Shown here one piece after another: positions 42,927 to 52,372 of a stretch of DNA of 64,000 bases. The notes under the pieces were generated by a model. That model saw only the letters and a program-made list of their open reading frames with translations. It was not told the origin of the DNA and did not search any database. The position numbers were made by a program, and so were the translations under genes. Within the stretch, counting starts at the first letter, position 1. Every line of letters begins with the position of its first letter. Source of the DNA: Paenibacillus sp. JDR-2 (lineage in GTDB: Bacteria; Bacillota; Bacilli; Paenibacillales; Paenibacillaceae); the NCBI RefSeq assembly GCF_000023585.1, contig NC_012914.1, positions 892,001 through 956,000 on the forward strand, read 5' to 3'.

Positions 42927-42994
42927 GCTTAAAGAATTGCGGAGCAATTCTTTAAGCTTATGCTTTCGAAGTAAGAATTGCTTCGCAATTCTTT
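42924..42994. repeat. Dispersed hairpin element, copy A (two hairpins)
   Basis: The first hairpin has 18-bp perfect arms (42924-42941 and 42945-42962) with loop GGA. The second has arms AAGAATTGC and GCAATTCTT with loop TTC (42974-42994), joined by ATGCTTTCGAAGT. In reverse this is hairpin plus the tail ACTTCGAAAGCAT, as in copy B at 50790-50860. It lies between the signal peptidase gene and rnhA. Confidence 0.75.
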
Positions 42995-43009
42995 GTAGGA
43001 GATGGACGA

Positions 43010-43444
43010 ATGAAGGAAGTCACTATCTATACGGATGGCGCCTGTTCGGGGAACCCCGGGCCTGGCGGCTGGGGAGCCGTTCTATTCTATGGTGTCCACC
43101 GGAAAGAACTCTCCGGGGGCGAGAAGCATTCGACGAACAATCGGATGGAGATCCAGGCGGTCATTGAAGCGCTGAACCTTCTGAAGGAACCGTGCAAAGC
43201 AAAGATATACAGCGATTCCGCATATGTGGTGAATTGCTTCCAGAAGGGCTGGATTCACGGCTGGCTGCGTAACGGCTGGAAGAACAGCAAGAAAGAACCG
43301 GTGGAGAATCAGGATCTGTGGAAAACCCTATGGGATCTGATGAAGCGCCACCAGGTGGAATACATCAAAGTAAAAGGGCATAGCGACAACGAGTGGAATA
43401 ACCGCTGCGACGAGCTTGCCCGCGAAGCGATTAAACGGTTGTGA
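43010..43444 (+). CDS. rnhA: Ribonuclease HI
   Basis: This 144-residue enzyme degrades the RNA strand of RNA-DNA hybrids during replication and repair. The catalytic carboxylates are Asp9 (IYTDGACSGNPG), Glu47 (NNRMEIQAV), Asp69 (IYSDSAYV) and Asp134 (RCDELAREA), with His124 in VKGHSDNEWN, nearly the E. coli numbering. The basic protrusion with Trp residues (GWIHGWLRNGWKNSKK) is present, so it is the classical HI type rather than the HII/HIII type. TAGGAG precedes the ATG. Confidence 0.95.
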   Translation: MKEVTIYTDGACSGNPGPGGWGAVLFYGVHRKELSGGEKHSTNNRMEIQAVIEALNLLKEPCKAKIYSDSAYVVNCFQKGWIHGWLRNGWKNSKKEPVENQDLWKTLWDLMKRHQVEYIKVKGHSDNEWNNRCDELAREAIKRL

Positions 43445-43465
43445 CTATAGGAGGAAGGGAGCCGG

Positions 43466-44659
43466 GTGCTAATGGAAGGCGGCCGCTGGGTACTGTTAAA
43501 AGAAGAATTACGCGAAGCGGCGGCAAGCCTTGGCATCGACAAGATTGGCTTTGCTTCCGCCGATCCGTTTACCGAACTGAAAACAAGGCTGATCCGGCAT
43601 CGCGAGCTTGGCCGCGAGTCGGGCTTCGAGGAGCCGGATTTGGACAAGCGAACCAATCCGGCTTTGCTGTTTGATAACCCTCAATCGATCATCGCGATTG
43701 CCGTCGCTTATCCGGCGAAGCTGCCTAATCCGCCTAAATCGGAGCCTGGAGCCAGACGGGGTATTTTATCGCGCTCCGCTTGGGGCGAGGATTATCATAA
43801 GGTGCTGCGGGACCGGATGGCTAAGCTGGAGGCATGGCTGAAGGAACGCGTACCTGAAGCGCGGTTCGAGAGCATGGTCGATACGGGAGCCTTGTCCGAC
43901 CGGGCGGTTGCCGAGCGTGCCGGGATCGGCTGGAGCGCGAAGAACTGCTCGATCTTAAGCGAGGACCTGGGCTCCTGGATTTACCTCGGCGAGATGATTA
44001 CGAATATTCCGTTCGAGCCGGACACGCCGGTGACGGAAGGCTGCGGGGAATGCACCAAATGTATCGACGCATGTCCGACGGACGCGCTGGTTGGTCCGGG
44101 GCAGCTGGACTCGAATAAGTGCATCTCGTTTATTACGCAAACCAAAGGTTTTATTTCCGATGAATACATGCGCAAGATCGGCAACCGGCTGTATGGCTGC
44201 GATACATGCCAGACGGTCTGCCCGGTGAACCGGGGCAAGAACTGGATCCATCAACCGGAGCTTCAGCCGGAACCCGAGCTGGTCAAGCCGCTGCTCGTGC
44301 CGCTGCTGACGATCGGCAACCGGGAATTCAAAGAGCGTTACGGCCATACCTCTTCCGCATGGCGCGGCAAGAAGCCGATTCAGCGCAACGCGGTTATCGG
44401 CCTGGGCAATTTTAAAGAGAAAAGCGCCGTGCCCGACTTGATTGGCGTACTGAAGGACGATACGCGACCGGTGCTGCGCGGAACGGCTGCTTGGGCACTC
44501 TCCCGGATAGGCGGCGACGAAGCGATGGAAGCCTTGATAGAAGCGCTGCCTAAGGAGTCGGACGAGGAAGCCAGAGTCTATTTGGAACGTGCGATTGCCA
44601 GTCTGGAAGCTGACCTCGGCAGAGCGGAGGAAGGAGCTTCGATCCCGCGTGAAAGCTAG
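43466..44659 (+). CDS. queG: Epoxyqueuosine reductase
   Basis: This 397-residue cobalamin-dependent iron-sulfur enzyme carries out the last step of queuosine synthesis in tRNA. Two [4Fe-4S] motifs are intact (CGECTKCIDACPTD and CDTCQTVCPVNRG), an Asp after MVDTGALSDR fits the catalytic site, and the C-terminus has HEAT-like repeats (AVIGLGNFKEKSAVPDLIG). I start it at GTG 43466, ten bases after AGGAGGA; an ATG at 43472 is nearly as good. No other que gene is in the window, so queuosine precursor supply is encoded elsewhere or salvaged. Confidence 0.93.
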   Translation: MLMEGGRWVLLKEELREAAASLGIDKIGFASADPFTELKTRLIRHRELGRESGFEEPDLDKRTNPALLFDNPQSIIAIAVAYPAKLPNPPKSEPGARRGILSRSAWGEDYHKVLRDRMAKLEAWLKERVPEARFESMVDTGALSDRAVAERAGIGWSAKNCSILSEDLGSWIYLGEMITNIPFEPDTPVTEGCGECTKCIDACPTDALVGPGQLDSNKCISFITQTKGFISDEYMRKIGNRLYGCDTCQTVCPVNRGKNWIHQPELQPEPELVKPLLVPLLTIGNREFKERYGHTSSAWRGKKPIQRNAVIGLGNFKEKSAVPDLIGVLKDDTRPVLRGTAAWALSRIGGDEAMEALIEALPKESDEEARVYLERAIASLEADLGRAEEGASIPRES

Positions 44660-44697
44660 GAAAAATTACTTCCGCGGGACGTTTGCGAATGCCTGCT

Positions 44698-44726
44698 TTA
44701 CATGCTATTATAGGGGTCATTATAGA
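44698..44726 (+). promoter_or_regulatory. Promoter for the YneF-like gene
   Basis: TTTACA (44698-44703) and TATAGA (44721-44726) are 17 bases apart, ending 43 bases before the start codon at 44770. Confidence 0.55.
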
Positions 44727-44769
44727 CTATAGGCTGGATTAGTAGAAAGGGCCGGGTGAGTTCGTAATT

Positions 44770-44985
44770 ATGTGGAACATCATTATTCCGATTGTAACTT
44801 TAATCGTAGGGGTTGCAGGCGGATTTTTTATCGGGGTATTCTACCTTCGCAAGCAGCTTGAGAAGATGCAGAGCGACCCTGAAATGATTCAAAAAATGGC
44901 CAAACAAATGGGCTACAACTTGAACAAGCAGCAGATGAATCGTGCACAGCAAATGATGAAAAATCAGAAAATGCCACGAAAATAA
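44770..44985 (+). CDS. YneF-like small membrane protein (UPF0154)
   Basis: This 71-residue protein has one N-terminal membrane helix (about 3-25, VGVAGGFFIGVFYL) and a charged cytoplasmic part rich in Lys, Gln and Met (KQMGYNLNKQQMNRAQQMMK). These match the UPF0154/YneF family of Bacillota, whose function is not known to me. It has its own probable promoter. The folE gene follows 39 bases later and may be cotranscribed. Confidence 0.88.
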   Translation: MWNIIIPIVTLIVGVAGGFFIGVFYLRKQLEKMQSDPEMIQKMAKQMGYNLNKQQMNRAQQMMKNQKMPRK

Positions 44986-45024
44986 AGTGCGGTTAGTTTG
45001 TAGTAGCCGGAGAGGTGGTTCGAA

Positions 45025-45615
45025 ATGGCGGGAATGAAAGACTACGTCAATTCGGCGGTATCGCGCAACCGGGATCAAATTGAGCACCATATAAAAGAAA
45101 TTTTGAAGCTGGTTGGCGAAGACGTCGAAAGAGAAGGGCTGCTGGAGACACCAGCTCGCGTTACCCGGATGTATGAAGAGATTTTCGCGGGCTACGAGGT
45201 AGATCCGCGCGAAGTGCTGGGCGTTACCTTTGACGAGCGGCATGAAGAGCTTGTTATTGTCAAAGACATTGTCTATTACAGCCAATGCGAGCATCATATG
45301 GCGCCGTTCTTCGGGAAAGCGCATATCGGCTATATTCCAAGCGGCAAAATTGCCGGTCTCAGCAAGCTTGCAAGACTGGTTGAAGCGGTATCGAGAAGAC
45401 TGCAGGTGCAGGAGCGGATTACGACGCAGATCGCGGACATTATGCAAGAAGTGCTGAAGCCGCAAGGCGTGATGGTTGTCGTTGAAGGCGAGCATCTGTG
45501 CATGTGCGCGCGCGGCGTGAAGAAGCCGGGCAGCAAGACGGTTACGTCGGCGGTTCGTGGCGTGTTCTCGGACAGTGCTCTTCGTTCGGAGTTTCTGTCT
45601 TTGCTCAAGCAATAG
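45025..45615 (+). CDS. folE: GTP cyclohydrolase I
   Basis: This 196-residue enzyme converts GTP to dihydroneopterin triphosphate, the first step of folate synthesis. The zinc ligands are Cys88, His91 ([14 protein letters not shown]) and Cys159 (GEHLCMC). [10 protein letters not shown] is the conserved C-terminal substrate loop. Length and motifs are those of the standard type IA. GGAGAGGTGG lies before the ATG at 45025. No other folate gene is adjacent. Confidence 0.95.
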   Translation: MAGMKDYVNSAVSRNRDQIEHHIKEILKLVGEDVEREGLLETPARVTRMYEEIFAGYEVDPREVLGVTFDERHEELVIVKDIVYYSQCEHHMAPFFGKAHIGYIPSGKIAGLSKLARLVEAVSRRLQVQERITTQIADIMQEVLKPQGVMVVVEGEHLCMCARGVKKPGSKTVTSAVRGVFSDSALRSEFLSLLKQ

Positions 45616-45627
45616 CGGATTTAAAAT

Positions 45628-45690
45628 AAAAGGCCACCGCGGCATCAAGCGTTGTTAGATCGCTTGATGCCGCGGTGGCTTTTTTGTCAT
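45628..45690. terminator. Bidirectional terminator between folE and the hydrolase gene
   Basis: Perfect 19-bp arms (45633-45651 and 45661-45679) with a nine-base loop, flanked by A-rich and T-rich runs, serve both convergent genes. Confidence 0.95.
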
Positions 45691-45708
45691 TCATATAAGG
45701 GCAGTATG

Positions 45709-46791
45709 CTAAGTGGTTTGCGTATTGTCTTTGGCAGGATGCAATTCCTGGAATTGCTGATCGACCTGACCGAGGAAAAGGGCCGCGCGCTGGATGTATT
45801 CGGTTGGTGAAGCACGGAAGAGCATTTCGTGCTGGCCGTTTGGTACGATCCAGGAGCGGGATAGCGGATTGGTCTGATCCGCCGCTATTTGCTCGGCTAA
45901 CTGGTAAGGTGCTTTGGCATCGCTCGTGCCATGCATAATATACAACGGTATATCAAAGGATTTCGTTAATATTTGATCAACCGGTACCTTCTTCAGGTTT
46001 GTGCCCGACCAGGTTGGGAGCAGCATTTCGATCAACTGCTTGGACGGGAACTTCGGAAGCGGCAGAATTTGCGTCACGTTGTGGAACATTGTATCGGCCG
46101 TTGCCAAGAAGGTGCTGTCCAGAATCATCGCGTCAATATCCTTCGTCTGAAGCGCGGCTTGGAGAGCCGTGCCTGCTCCCATCGAGAAGCCCCATACGAC
46201 AATCTCCTGGGCGCCGCGGGACTTGGCGAAGTTGATGGCTGCGAGCAGCTGCTGCGATTCTTCAATCCCAGCGGTAGCCGGCGCTTTGTATTTCTGCGAG
46301 GCATAGCCGTAGTCAAAAAGCACCACATTATAGTGAAGCCCGTGAAGCAGCTTCGTCAGATCATACATCGGTACCCAGTCTTCTTCGCGGTTGGCACCAT
46401 AGCCGTGGCTGAAAATAACGGTGCGTTCCGATTTTGCCGTGGAGCTTGCCAGAACAGCGTCGGAATCGTTGTCCGAGGCCGGTACATACCAGCCGCTGAC
46501 GGTTGTTTTTCCGCTGGCGCTTGGGAATAAAATATCTTCATAATCGAGGCCGGCAGCGGCCTTCGGGTTGGAAGTAAGCGGTGCTACATAAGGATAAGTC
46601 AGCATCCAGGCGACGTATCCGTAGAAGACGAGAACAAGCAGCAGGCATAGCGCCGTGAAAGAAGCAACAAGCGCGATGAAGAAATGCTTGCGCGTCTTAG
46701 CTTGTGGTCGCTGTTTCTGCAGCGGAAAAGGCTGCAGCGTTTGAGGAAAGCCGGTTTCAAGCGGCATTGGTGTCATTATTGTTGTGCTCAT
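45709..46791 (-). CDS. Alpha/beta-hydrolase, membrane-anchored
   Basis: This 360-residue protein has a cytoplasmic tail of 35 residues, one membrane helix (about 36-60) and an extracellular alpha/beta-hydrolase domain. The nucleophile is Ser203 in VWGFSMGAG, an oxyanion HGYG follows the strand at about 129, and a C-terminal HGTSDAKAPY and NGQHEML give the acid and His. It is like the YqkD/S9-type 'BAAT-like' esterases. The substrate is unknown. The start at 46791 follows GAGGGAGGG. A cre-like palindrome lies 29 bases upstream. Confidence 0.85.
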   Translation of the reverse strand: MSTTIMTPMPLETGFPQTLQPFPLQKQRPQAKTRKHFFIALVASFTALCLLLVLVFYGYVAWMLTYPYVAPLTSNPKAAAGLDYEDILFPSASGKTTVSGWYVPASDNDSDAVLASSTAKSERTVIFSHGYGANREEDWVPMYDLTKLLHGLHYNVVLFDYGYASQKYKAPATAGIEESQQLLAAINFAKSRGAQEIVVWGFSMGAGTALQAALQTKDIDAMILDSTFLATADTMFHNVTQILPLPKFPSKQLIEMLLPTWSGTNLKKVPVDQILTKSFDIPLYIMHGTSDAKAPYQLAEQIAADQTNPLSRSWIVPNGQHEMLFRASPTEYIQRAALFLGQVDQQFQELHPAKDNTQTT

Positions 46792-46817
46792 CGCATTGTC
46801 CCTCCCTCACTACTAAC

Positions 46818-46838
46818 TATGTAAGCGCTATTACATAT
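46818..46838. promoter_or_regulatory. cre-like palindrome upstream of the hydrolase gene
   Basis: TATGTAA and TTACATA flank GCGCTA. TGTAAGCGCTATTA (46820-46833) matches the cre consensus at 13 of 14 positions. A repressor or CcpA site is likely; which one is not known. Confidence 0.5.
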
Positions 46839-46936
46839 CTAGTACTTTTATCGTAGACCCGTAGGGTTAAGCCTGTCAATTGATGTCGATGTAATGTTAA
46901 GCATTTGTAATCAGGCTGTAATGAAAGATCTTTTCT

Positions 46937-46967
46937 TTACCAGTATCGTCGAATTAAGGTATACTGG
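46937..46967 (+). promoter_or_regulatory. Promoter with inverted repeat for the IclR-type gene
   Basis: TTACCA (46937-46942) and TATACT (46960-46965) are 17 bases apart. CCAGTAT (46940-46946) and ATACTGG (46961-46967) are perfect inverted arms covering both boxes, so autoregulation by the IclR-type protein is plausible. Confidence 0.5.
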
Positions 46968-47028
46968 ATGATATTAAGTTTCATTGTGCGAAACCAAAAT
47001 TTGAGCGGAATAAGGGAGGGCGGACTGG

Positions 47029-47772
47029 ATGGAAGAAGGCAAATCAAATGTACGTGCGGTTGAGCGGGCGCTGGATATTTTGCTCTGTTTCACAGAGGGC
47101 ACGGATCTGGCAATGTCCGAGATCGCAGATAAGGTAGGCCTGCATAAAAGCACCGTCCACCGCATGCTGGCAACGTTGGAAAACCGTGGATTCGTTGAAC
47201 GGGATCCGTCATCCGAGCGTTATCATCTCGGAATGCGGATGTGGGAGCTGTCGGCGCATCTATCCAGCTCGGATGACCAATCCGTCATCTGGCAGCCGGA
47301 GATGGAGCGTTTGCGCGACCGGCTCGGGGAGACGGTTAGCATATATGTACGCGACGGATCGGAGCGCGTGCGGATTCAGGCGGTTCAGAGCAATCAGCCG
47401 GTTCGCCGGGTAGCGCCGGTTGGCGCAAGGCTGCCGCTGTATGCCGGTGCATCCAGCAAAGTGCTGATCGCTTATTCCGACCGTTTTGTGCAGGAGCAGA
47501 TTTTTGGCGATCCGGCCTGGCTGCTGGCAATCGACCTTGATCAATACAAGCAGCAGCTGGAGGAAATCGCGCAGCAGGGCTACGCGACCAGCTTCGAGGA
47601 ACGCGAGCCGGGGGTAGCGGCATTGGCAGCGCCAATCTTTAACCGGCATGGCAAGGTGGCCGCGGCTTTGTCCGTGTCCGGACCATCCAGCCGCCTAACG
47701 ATGGATACTATGAGCGAATATTCAACGGTTCTGATTGAATTCGCAAAACGTATGGGCACAATGATCAAGTGA
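47029..47772 (+). CDS. IclR-family transcriptional regulator
   Basis: This 247-residue regulator has an N-terminal winged helix-turn-helix (AMSEIADKVGLHKSTVHRML) and a C-terminal ligand-binding domain (RDRLGETVSIYVRDGSER to VSGPSSRLTMD). IclR proteins usually control catabolism of aromatic acids, sugar acids or glyoxylate. The nearest candidate target is the divergent hydrolase, or itself; no operon of sugar acid genes is adjacent. The start ATG at 47029 is preceded by AAGGGAGGG. An inverted repeat overlaps its promoter. Confidence 0.92.
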   Translation: MEEGKSNVRAVERALDILLCFTEGTDLAMSEIADKVGLHKSTVHRMLATLENRGFVERDPSSERYHLGMRMWELSAHLSSSDDQSVIWQPEMERLRDRLGETVSIYVRDGSERVRIQAVQSNQPVRRVAPVGARLPLYAGASSKVLIAYSDRFVQEQIFGDPAWLLAIDLDQYKQQLEEIAQQGYATSFEEREPGVAALAAPIFNRHGKVAAALSVSGPSSRLTMDTMSEYSTVLIEFAKRMGTMIK

Positions 47773-47775
47773 CGG

Positions 47776-47828
47776 TTAAGTGGCAAACTCCGCATTCGTA
47801 CAGGTTTAAGTGGCAAACTCCGCATTCG
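47776..47828. repeat. Two direct 23-bp copies downstream of the IclR-type gene
   Basis: TTAAGTGGCAAACTCCGCATTCG, split here as TTAAGTGGCAAACTCC then GCATTCG, occurs at 47776-47798 and 47806-47828, a 30-bp period. Meaning unknown. Confidence 0.85.
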
Positions 47829-47848
47829 AATGTTCTTTCGACCGCTGT

Positions 47849-47898
47849 TGTTCGGGGCTTCCCTGAATAAACTAGTTAGGGGATGGAATCCCCGAACA
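47849..47898. repeat. Inverted repeat TGTTCGGGG...CCCCGAACA
   Basis: Nine-base perfect arms, with TTCCCT/AGGGGA inside, could fold into a long hairpin with an A/T loop around ACTAGTT. There is no T-run, so it is not a simple terminator. Confidence 0.6.
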
Positions 47899-47914
47899 AA
47901 GGCGGACGCTTAAA

Positions 47915-47946
47915 AACTTTCTGGAAGAAAGTTGCTTCGTAAGCTT
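47915..47946. repeat. Dispersed hairpin element, copy C (degenerate)
   Basis: AACTTTCT and AGAAAGTT form an 8-bp stem with loop GGA, followed by GCTTCGTAAGCT, close to the tail GCTTCGAAAGCAT of copy B. Confidence 0.5.
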
Positions 47947-48009
47947 AATCTTTCTCAAGAATCATTCGAAATGCTCCGCTTGCCATTAACCTTTTTATTA
48001 AGAGGAAAG

Positions 48010-48055
48010 AAAAAGCGACTGTGCTGATGTAGTAGCAGCACAGTCGCTTTTGTTT
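48010..48055 (-). terminator. Intrinsic terminator of the aconitase gene
   Basis: AAAGCGACTGTGCTG and CAGCACAGTCGCTTT form a 15-bp stem; the minus strand continues TTTTTCTTTCC. Confidence 0.92.
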
Positions 48056-48067
48056 ATGGGATTAAGC

Positions 48068-50770
48068 CTACATAATCTGGCGGAGCACGGTTTGCAGGAT
48101 ACCGCCGTTGCGGTAGTAGTCGACGTCTACCATGGAGTCGAGACGTACGGTGACGTCGAACTCGGTGACCTTGCCGTCTTCGCCGGTCGCTTTGACATGG
48201 ACCTTCTGCCCGGGCTTCACGTCATTGGATAAACCGGAAATATCAATGGTTTCGCGGCCGGTCAGACCAACGGTCTTCCAGCTTTGGCCTTCAAGGAACT
48301 GCAGCGGGAGCACGCCCATGCCAACCAGGTTGGAACGGTGAATCCGTTCGAAGCTTTCGGCGATGACCGCTTTGACGCCAAGCAGCAAAGTGCCTTTTGC
48401 CGCCCAGTCGCGGGAGCTGCCCGTGCCGTATTCCTTGCCAGCAATAACAACAAGGCTGGTTCCGTCCTTCTGGTACTTCATTGAAGCATCATAGATGGAC
48501 ATCACTTCGTTTGTCGGCAGGTAGGTTGTAACGCCGCCCTCCGTACCCGGAGCCACCTGGTTTCGGATGCGGATGTTCGCAAACGTGCCGCGCATCATGA
48601 CTTCATGGTTGCCGCGGCGGGAGCCGTAGGAGTTGAAGTCGACCCGTTCAACATTGTGGTCGGTCAAATATTTGCCAGCCGGGCTGTCGGCTTTAATATT
48701 GCCTGCAGGGGAGATATGGTCCGTTGTTACGGAATCGCCAAGCAGTGCCAGTATGCGCGATGAAGGAATATTTTCAATGTCGCCGACGTCTCCGCTCAGA
48801 TTCTCGAAGAATGGAGGGTTCTGGATGTAGGTCGAGCCCGGATCCCACTCATAGCTTTCGCCTTTAGGTACTTCAAGCGCGTTCCAGCGGTCGTTTTGCG
48901 TGAAAATGTTGGCATACTTGTCGCGGAACATTTCCGGTCGGACTGCCGATTTGATCGCTTCATGCACCTCTTGGTTGGAAGGCCAAATGTCCTTCAAGTA
49001 AACCGGTTTGCCGTCAGAGCTCGTGCCGATCGGATCCTTCGACAGGTCGATATTTACCGTACCCGCGAGCGCATAAGCGACAACAAGAGGCGGCGATGCC
49101 AGATAGTTCGCTCTGACTTGGGCATGGATACGGCCTTCGAAGTTCCGGTTGCCGGATAATACGGCTGCTACCGTCATATCGTGATCGGCAATCGCTTTGC
49201 TGACCTCGTCCGGCAGCGGGCCGGAGTTGCCGATACAGGTGCCGCAGCCGTAGCCGGCCACGTGGAATCCAAGCGCCTCGAGCGGCTCCATCAGCCCCGC
49301 GCGGTTAAAGTACTCCGTTACAACCAGCGAGCCTGGGGTCAGGGAAGTTTTGACGTAAGCCGGTACCTTCAGTCCCAGTTCGACCGCTTTTTTCGCTACA
49401 AGCCCGGCCCCCAGCATAACGCTTGGATTCGAGGTGTTCGTACAGCTAGTAATAGCGGCGATGACCACGGCGCCGGTACCCATTTCGCTCTCGCGGCCGT
49501 CTTTATGATGAACCGGAACCCTCTGATCGATATTTTCTTTGCTTAAGCCATAGCCGCCTTTCTCGACGGGCAGATTGATGATATCGTTAAACGCTTCTTT
49601 AAGGTGAGTAAGCTCGACGCGGTCCTGAGGACGTTTTGGTCCGGCAAGGGAAGGCACAACCTCCGACAGGTTCAGCTCCAAGGTGTCCGTAAACACCGGA
49701 TCCGGCGTCTCGTCCGTACGGAACATGTCCTGCGCCTGGTAGTAAGCCTTGACCAGCTCGACCTGCTCCTCATCGCGTCCCGTATCCCGCAGGAACCGGA
49801 GAGTCTCCTCATCCACCGGGAAAAAGCCGATTGTTGCGCCGTATTCCGGGGACATATTCGCAACCGTTGCACGGTCGGCCAGACTAATATTGGAGAGGCC
49901 GGGTCCGTAGAACTCGACAAATTTGCCGACAACGCCTTTTTTGCGGAGCATCTGGGTAACCGTCAGAGCAAGGTCGGTAGCCGTGGAGCCTTCGGCCAAG
50001 CTTCCTGTCAGCTTAAAGCCAATAACCTCCGGCATGACAAAATAAAGCGGCTGTCCCAGCATCCCGGCCTCCGCCTCGATCCCGCCCACGCCCCAGCCTA
50101 CTACGCCAAGCCCGTTGATCATAGTTGTATGTGAATCGGTGCCCACCAAGGAATCCGGGAAAACGACCGTATCATCGCCGATTTTTTTGGTTGCGGCAAC
50201 GGAAGCCAGGTACTCGAGATTGACCTGATGAACGATACCGGTGTCCGGAGGCACTGCCCGGAAATTATCGAAGGCGGTCTGCGCCCAGCGCAGAAAGCGG
50301 TAGCGCTCCTCATTGCGTTTGAATTCAAGCTTGATGTTGTACTCGAGCGCGTCCGGGGTGCCGAAGGTATCCACCATCACCGAGTGGTCGATAACAAGAT
50401 CGACCGGCACGAGCGGGTTGATCTTTTTGGGGTCGCCGCCCGCGCGTTTGACGGTATCCCGCATCGCCGCCAAATCAACAACAACAGGGACGCCGGTGAA
50501 ATCCTGCAGGACGATACGCGCTGGAATAAAGGGGATTTCCTTATCGATCCGGCCGTTAGCCCAGGAGGCAATCTGCTTCACATGCTCCTCGGTTATCGCA
50601 CGGCCGTCGAATTGGCGGACAGCGGCCTCGAGCAGCACTTTAATCGAGAAGGGGAGCTTCGATACAGGGCCCAGCCCTTGCTTCTCCAGCCCCGCGATCG
50701 GGTAATACGCATAGGTTTTGCCGGCAGCATCCAGCGTGCTGCGCTGCGCAAAAGGGTTGTTCGTGGACAT
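48068..50770 (-). CDS. acnA: Aconitate hydratase A
   Basis: This 900-residue enzyme interconverts citrate and isocitrate in the TCA cycle. The three cluster cysteines are visible: one in [13 protein letters not shown] and two in [14 protein letters not shown]. Domain 4 follows with [13 protein letters not shown]. Length equals the bacterial AcnA/IRP1 class (about 890-910), which also binds iron-responsive mRNA in B. subtilis. Its leader on the minus strand contains the dispersed hairpin element copy B, only about 20 bases above the ribosome site (GGAGGTCAG), so that element will be transcribed in its 5' end unless the promoter is between them. Confidence 0.96.
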   Translation of the reverse strand: MSTNNPFAQRSTLDAAGKTYAYYPIAGLEKQGLGPVSKLPFSIKVLLEAAVRQFDGRAITEEHVKQIASWANGRIDKEIPFIPARIVLQDFTGVPVVVDLAAMRDTVKRAGGDPKKINPLVPVDLVIDHSVMVDTFGTPDALEYNIKLEFKRNEERYRFLRWAQTAFDNFRAVPPDTGIVHQVNLEYLASVAATKKIGDDTVVFPDSLVGTDSHTTMINGLGVVGWGVGGIEAEAGMLGQPLYFVMPEVIGFKLTGSLAEGSTATDLALTVTQMLRKKGVVGKFVEFYGPGLSNISLADRATVANMSPEYGATIGFFPVDEETLRFLRDTGRDEEQVELVKAYYQAQDMFRTDETPDPVFTDTLELNLSEVVPSLAGPKRPQDRVELTHLKEAFNDIINLPVEKGGYGLSKENIDQRVPVHHKDGRESEMGTGAVVIAAITSCTNTSNPSVMLGAGLVAKKAVELGLKVPAYVKTSLTPGSLVVTEYFNRAGLMEPLEALGFHVAGYGCGTCIGNSGPLPDEVSKAIADHDMTVAAVLSGNRNFEGRIHAQVRANYLASPPLVVAYALAGTVNIDLSKDPIGTSSDGKPVYLKDIWPSNQEVHEAIKSAVRPEMFRDKYANIFTQNDRWNALEVPKGESYEWDPGSTYIQNPPFFENLSGDVGDIENIPSSRILALLGDSVTTDHISPAGNIKADSPAGKYLTDHNVERVDFNSYGSRRGNHEVMMRGTFANIRIRNQVAPGTEGGVTTYLPTNEVMSIYDASMKYQKDGTSLVVIAGKEYGTGSSRDWAAKGTLLLGVKAVIAESFERIHRSNLVGMGVLPLQFLEGQSWKTVGLTGRETIDISGLSNDVKPGQKVHVKATGEDGKVTEFDVTVRLDSMVDVDYYRNGGILQTVLRQIM

Positions 50771-50789
50771 ACGTTACTGACCTCCTAAA

Positions 50790-50860
50790 AAATTTACGTA
50801 GTAAATTTACTTCGAAAGCATCCGCTAAAAGTTTGCGAAGCAAACTTGCTTCGAAAGCAT
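50790..50860. repeat. Dispersed hairpin element, copy B (two units)
   Basis: Unit 1: arms AAATTTAC/GTAAATTT, loop GTA, tail ACTTCGAAAGCAT. Unit 2: arms AAGTTTGC/GCAAACTT, loop GAA, tail GCTTCGAAAGCAT. The tails are identical but for one base while the stems differ with compensating changes. Confidence 0.8.
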
Positions 50861-50985
50861 GTACTCAACATTCATATCTCCTGTTTACCTCAGGTAGTGT
50901 TCCCAAGCCCCCTGGCGATTGTTACATGAAATCTTACATTTGCTCATATAATGAACCAGCAAATACAGGAATGGGAGGGGTAGCC

Positions 50986-52347
50986 ATGTCTACGCGATCG
51001 GATCAACCAAGGAATCGTCCCGACAAGCAGCGGCCAAACAAAGCTTTAGTGCTCCAACCGGCGGCGGTGCGCACAAGTCAGCCGTCCGGGTTCTTGAAGG
51101 CAGATGAGCCTGAAACGCAGCGTCCTTCTGTCGTGATACCGGAAAATGCCGCCCGTGAGCAGCGGGGCAGTCAATCCCTGCCCGCTGGGCTACCCGTCCA
51201 ATCCGCACCTACAAAGTCTGCCCAGCCGTCTGCCGGACATACCGCCGGGAAGCAGGCGGGGGCGAAGCTTTCTTCTTTGCTTCGTTCCTCCGAGCAGTCA
51301 GGTGCAGGGAAAAGGGAGAAGGCAGGCGAGTGGAAATCCGTTATATCCAAATATGTGAATTTATATAATAAGGCCGAGACGGATCAGCATTATGCCGCTC
51401 TTGATGATTATATAGAAGACAAAGACCACTGCTTGAGGCTTCGTTACCGGCTGGAGCGGCTGCGGGAAAGGGATCTGTACCGCGGCGTTCTGCCCGCCAG
51501 GGGCGAGACCAAAGCTGAACTTATTAAGGTGAACGAATCCACCGCCGAAGTATCCGTACTAGTGAAGCTTCATATTAAAAGACAGATGGAGCAGTCAGGA
51601 CTGTATTACCTGGAGGAGCGGACCGAAATCGAGCGGTTATGGCTGAATCAGACGGCAGGCGACTGGCGCATCTTCCGGATCGAGCCCGTCATTGCCGAGC
51701 GGAGGCCGCGGTTTGGCGTTTCCGAATACTCGACAGCGACGGAGGAAGACCTGGATCAGATCCGCGAAGCATCTGTTTTCCGGTCAACTCCTTTTTTGAA
51801 CACGGATCAATATCCGCAGTTGAAGCAACGTGTAAAAGGCATTCCCTATCGCCGCGAGCTGGCGGCGGCGTACGCCGACCGATGGTGGAATGAAGGGAAC
51901 CCGGCTTACGAGGAATTCGACGTGAACTGCACTAACTATATTTCCCAGTGTCTCTTTGCAGGCCACGCGCCTATGAACTATACTGGTAAAAGAGAAAGCG
52001 GCTGGTGGTACAAAGGCTTTAGCGGCGGCAAGGAATGGTGGAGCTACAGCTGGGCGGTATCCAATGCGCTGACCAATTATTTATCCGGCAAGCGCAATTC
52101 CGGCCTGCACGCAACCGTTGTTCAATCCGTGGAAGAACTGCAGCTGGGCGATGTCATTACCTATGACTGGAACGGTGACAACCGGTACCAGCATAGCACC
52201 ATCATTACCGCCTTCGACGCGGCAGGCATGCCGCTTGTGAACGCAAATACGGTTCCGAGCAGGCACCGGTTCTGGGATTACCGGGATTCGTATGCTTGGA
52301 CCGAGCAAACAAGATATCGTTTTTTTCATATTGCGGACCACTTCTAA
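50986..52347 (+). CDS. Protein with C-terminal amidase_6 domain
   Basis: This 453-residue protein has a disordered N-terminus of about 110 residues (rich in Pro, Ser, Gln and basic residues, no signal peptide), a middle region of about 175 residues (VISKYVNLYNKAETDQ, EVSVLVKLHIKRQM), and a C-terminal amidase_6-like domain: a Cys in DVNCTNYISQCLF, then a His in NRYQHSTIITAF, with WSYSWAVSNAL between. Members of this family are thought to be cell-wall or spore-related hydrolases; the exact bond is not known to me. The ATG at 50986 follows GGGAGGGG, which rules out the longer frame from 50833. Confidence 0.8.
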   Translation: MSTRSDQPRNRPDKQRPNKALVLQPAAVRTSQPSGFLKADEPETQRPSVVIPENAAREQRGSQSLPAGLPVQSAPTKSAQPSAGHTAGKQAGAKLSSLLRSSEQSGAGKREKAGEWKSVISKYVNLYNKAETDQHYAALDDYIEDKDHCLRLRYRLERLRERDLYRGVLPARGETKAELIKVNESTAEVSVLVKLHIKRQMEQSGLYYLEERTEIERLWLNQTAGDWRIFRIEPVIAERRPRFGVSEYSTATEEDLDQIREASVFRSTPFLNTDQYPQLKQRVKGIPYRRELAAAYADRWWNEGNPAYEEFDVNCTNYISQCLFAGHAPMNYTGKRESGWWYKGFSGGKEWWSYSWAVSNALTNYLSGKRNSGLHATVVQSVEELQLGDVITYDWNGDNRYQHSTIITAFDAAGMPLVNANTVPSRHRFWDYRDSYAWTEQTRYRFFHIADHF

Positions 52348-52372
52348 AAATAACCATACCGGAGGATACCTA

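Noticed and set aside
47776..47898. Insertion-sequence remnant (direct repeats and inverted repeat)
   Set aside because: No transposase fragment, target duplication or known IS end could be recognised; recorded as plain repeats.
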